From the NCBI RefSeq assembly GCF_036346855.1, contig NZ_CP107841.1, positions 4,964,001 through 5,028,000 of the forward strand: 64,000 bases of DNA. The letters run 5' to 3'. The notes beneath the pieces are model-generated. The model did not search any database and was not told the origin of the DNA. It worked only from the letters and a program-made list of their open reading frames with translations. The translations under genes and the position numbers were made by a program. This DNA comes from Streptomyces europaeiscabiei. GTDB taxonomy: Bacteria > Actinomycetota > Actinomycetes > Streptomycetales > Streptomycetaceae. Below, piece by piece: positions 63,038 to 64,000 of the stretch. How positions within the stretch are numbered: position 1 is the first letter of the stretch; each line of letters begins with the position of its first letter.

Positions 63038-64000
63038 CTAGTCGCGCGCGTAGTCGCCCACCAGTTCCGCGCCTGTCGTGTGGTCGGCACGATCCGTGAT
63101 CTCTCCCGCCACCCAGGCATCGACGCCGCGGTCGGCCAGGGTCGTCAGGGCGACGTCCGCGGACTCCTGGGGGACGATGGCGATCATGCCCACGCCCATG
63201 TTCAGGGTCTTCTCCAGCTCCAGACGCTCGACCTGGCCCGTTCTGCCGACCAGGTCGAAGATCGGGGCCGGGGTCCAGGTGGAGCGGTCCACCGTGGCGT
63301 GGAGGGTGTCGGGGATCACACGGGCCAGGTTGGCCGCGAGACCGCCGCCGGTGACATGGCTGAAGGCGTGGACCTCGGTGGTGCGGGTGAGGGCCAGACA
63401 GTCCAGCGAGTAGATCTTGGTGGGCTCCAGGAGCTCCGCGCCGAGGGTGCGGCCGAGTTCGGCGATCTCGGCGTCCAGGGAGAGACCGGCCTGGTTCAGG
63501 AGGACGTGGCGGACCAGCGAGTACCCGTTCGAGTGAAGGCCGGAGGCCGCCATGGCGATCACCGCGTCACCCGTACGGATACGATCCGGGCCGAGCAGGT
63601 GCTCCGCCTCGACGACGCCCGTGCCGGCGCCGGCGACGTCGAAGTCGTCCGGGCCGAGGAGGCCGGGGTGCTCGGCGGTCTCGCCGCCGACGAGGGCGCA
63701 GCCGGCCAGGACACAGCCCTCGGCGATGCCCTTGACGATGGCGGCGACCCGCTCGGGGTGGACCTTGCCGACGCAGATGTAGTCGGTCATGAACAGCGGT
63801 TCGGCGCCGCAGACCACGATGTCGTCCATCACCATCGCGACCAGGTCGTGGCCGATGGTGTCGTAAACGCCGAGCTGCCGGGCGATGTCGACCTTCGTGC
63901 CGACGCCGTCCGTGGCGGAGGCGAGCAGCGGGCGCTCGAAGCGCTTGAGGGCGGAGGCGTCGAAGAGGCCGGCGAAGCCGCCGAGGCCGCCGAGGACCTC
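63038..64000 (-). CDS. purM: phosphoribosylformylglycinamidine cyclo-ligase (3' part)
   Basis: Partial: the 5' end lies beyond 64000. About 320 codons remain. Features of AIR synthetase: MDDIVVCGAEPLFMTDYICVGKV, GCALVGGETAEHPG, GLHSNGYSLVR, ETxVHAFSHVTGGGLAANLARVIP, and TLNMGVGMIAIV near the C-terminus. It converts FGAM to AIR in purine synthesis (ATP-dependent). In Streptomyces it follows purF; the order purM - DUF3073 - vdh - bldC fits. Confidence 0.95.
   Translation of the reverse strand, partial: EVLGGLGGFAGLFDASALKRFERPLLASATDGVGTKVDIARQLGVYDTIGHDLVAMVMDDIVVCGAEPLFMTDYICVGKVHPERVAAIVKGIAEGCVLAGCALVGGETAEHPGLLGPDDFDVAGAGTGVVEAEHLLGPDRIRTGDAVIAMAASGLHSNGYSLVRHVLLNQAGLSLDAEIAELGRTLGAELLEPTKIYSLDCLALTRTTEVHAFSHVTGGGLAANLARVIPDTLHATVDRSTWTPAPIFDLVGRTGQVERLELEKTLNMGVGMIAIVPQESADVALTTLADRGVDAWVAGEITDRADHTTGAELVGDYARD

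Overview
The window is very G+C-rich actinobacterial DNA with frequent GTG/TTG starts and ATGA/GTGA gene overlaps. Chromosomal markers in the right third (bldC, a 364-residue valine dehydrogenase, purM, a DUF6274-type protein, an HrpA helicase) place it in a Streptomyces. I see no plasmid backbone: it is a chromosome carrying one integrated element.

Layout. (1) 1-2585, left flank: a ClC-type chloride channel gene, a G-rich tract, and the 3' remnants of two divergent genes (MpaB/DUF2236 oxygenase and a probable TetR regulator) fused at about 2240. (2) 2586-43917: an apparently complete ~41.3 kb siphovirus-type prophage in the 3' half of a tRNA-Lys(UUU) gene. It is bounded by an exact 46-bp direct repeat. 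The functional tRNA (43874-43946, minus strand) is at the right end and the displaced 3' half at 2586-2631. (3) 43947-64000, right flank: APC permease, RGG-rich DEAD-box helicase, lipoprotein, zincin-like peptidase, metallophosphoesterase, tRNA-Glu/Asp/Phe cluster, secreted repeat protein, hrpA, second tRNA-Asp, DUF6274 protein, bldC, a conserved protein, vdh, a DUF3073-type protein and the 3' part of purM.

Prophage organisation. The left arm holds a tyrosine integrase, a small protein and an XRE repressor on the minus strand. Facing them is a rightward early operon: Cro-like HTH, Xis-like HTH, two small proteins and a prim-pol/DUF927 replication protein. Then come an iteron-rich region (candidate origin), an SF2 helicase, a C5-DNA methyltransferase and a run of translationally coupled small genes. 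Next is a module that looks borrowed from actinomycete integrative conjugative elements: a DUF2637-like multi-spanning membrane protein, a small Spd-like membrane protein, a stand-alone RapZ C-terminal domain, and an FtsK/TraB-like DNA translocase followed by six copies of an 8-bp repeat that resembles a clt transfer locus. The late region is a HK97-type head and siphovirus tail: HNH, small and large terminase, portal, prohead protease, capsid, connectors, two paralogous tail-tube proteins, tail chaperones with a -1 slippery site, tape measure, tail proteins including one carrying a PhoD-type phosphodiesterase domain, lectin-like fibre, amidase and holins. A short right-end accessory set (GntR, zinc-ribbon small proteins, XRE) precedes attR.

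Most interesting points: the coexistence of an intact virion module with a conjugation-like translocase and clt-like repeats; the PhoD cassette apparently inserted into a tail gene; the nine-copy iteron cluster; and one operator motif shared by the immunity region and a promoter 10 kb away. All functional statements are from sequence reading only; no database search was run.
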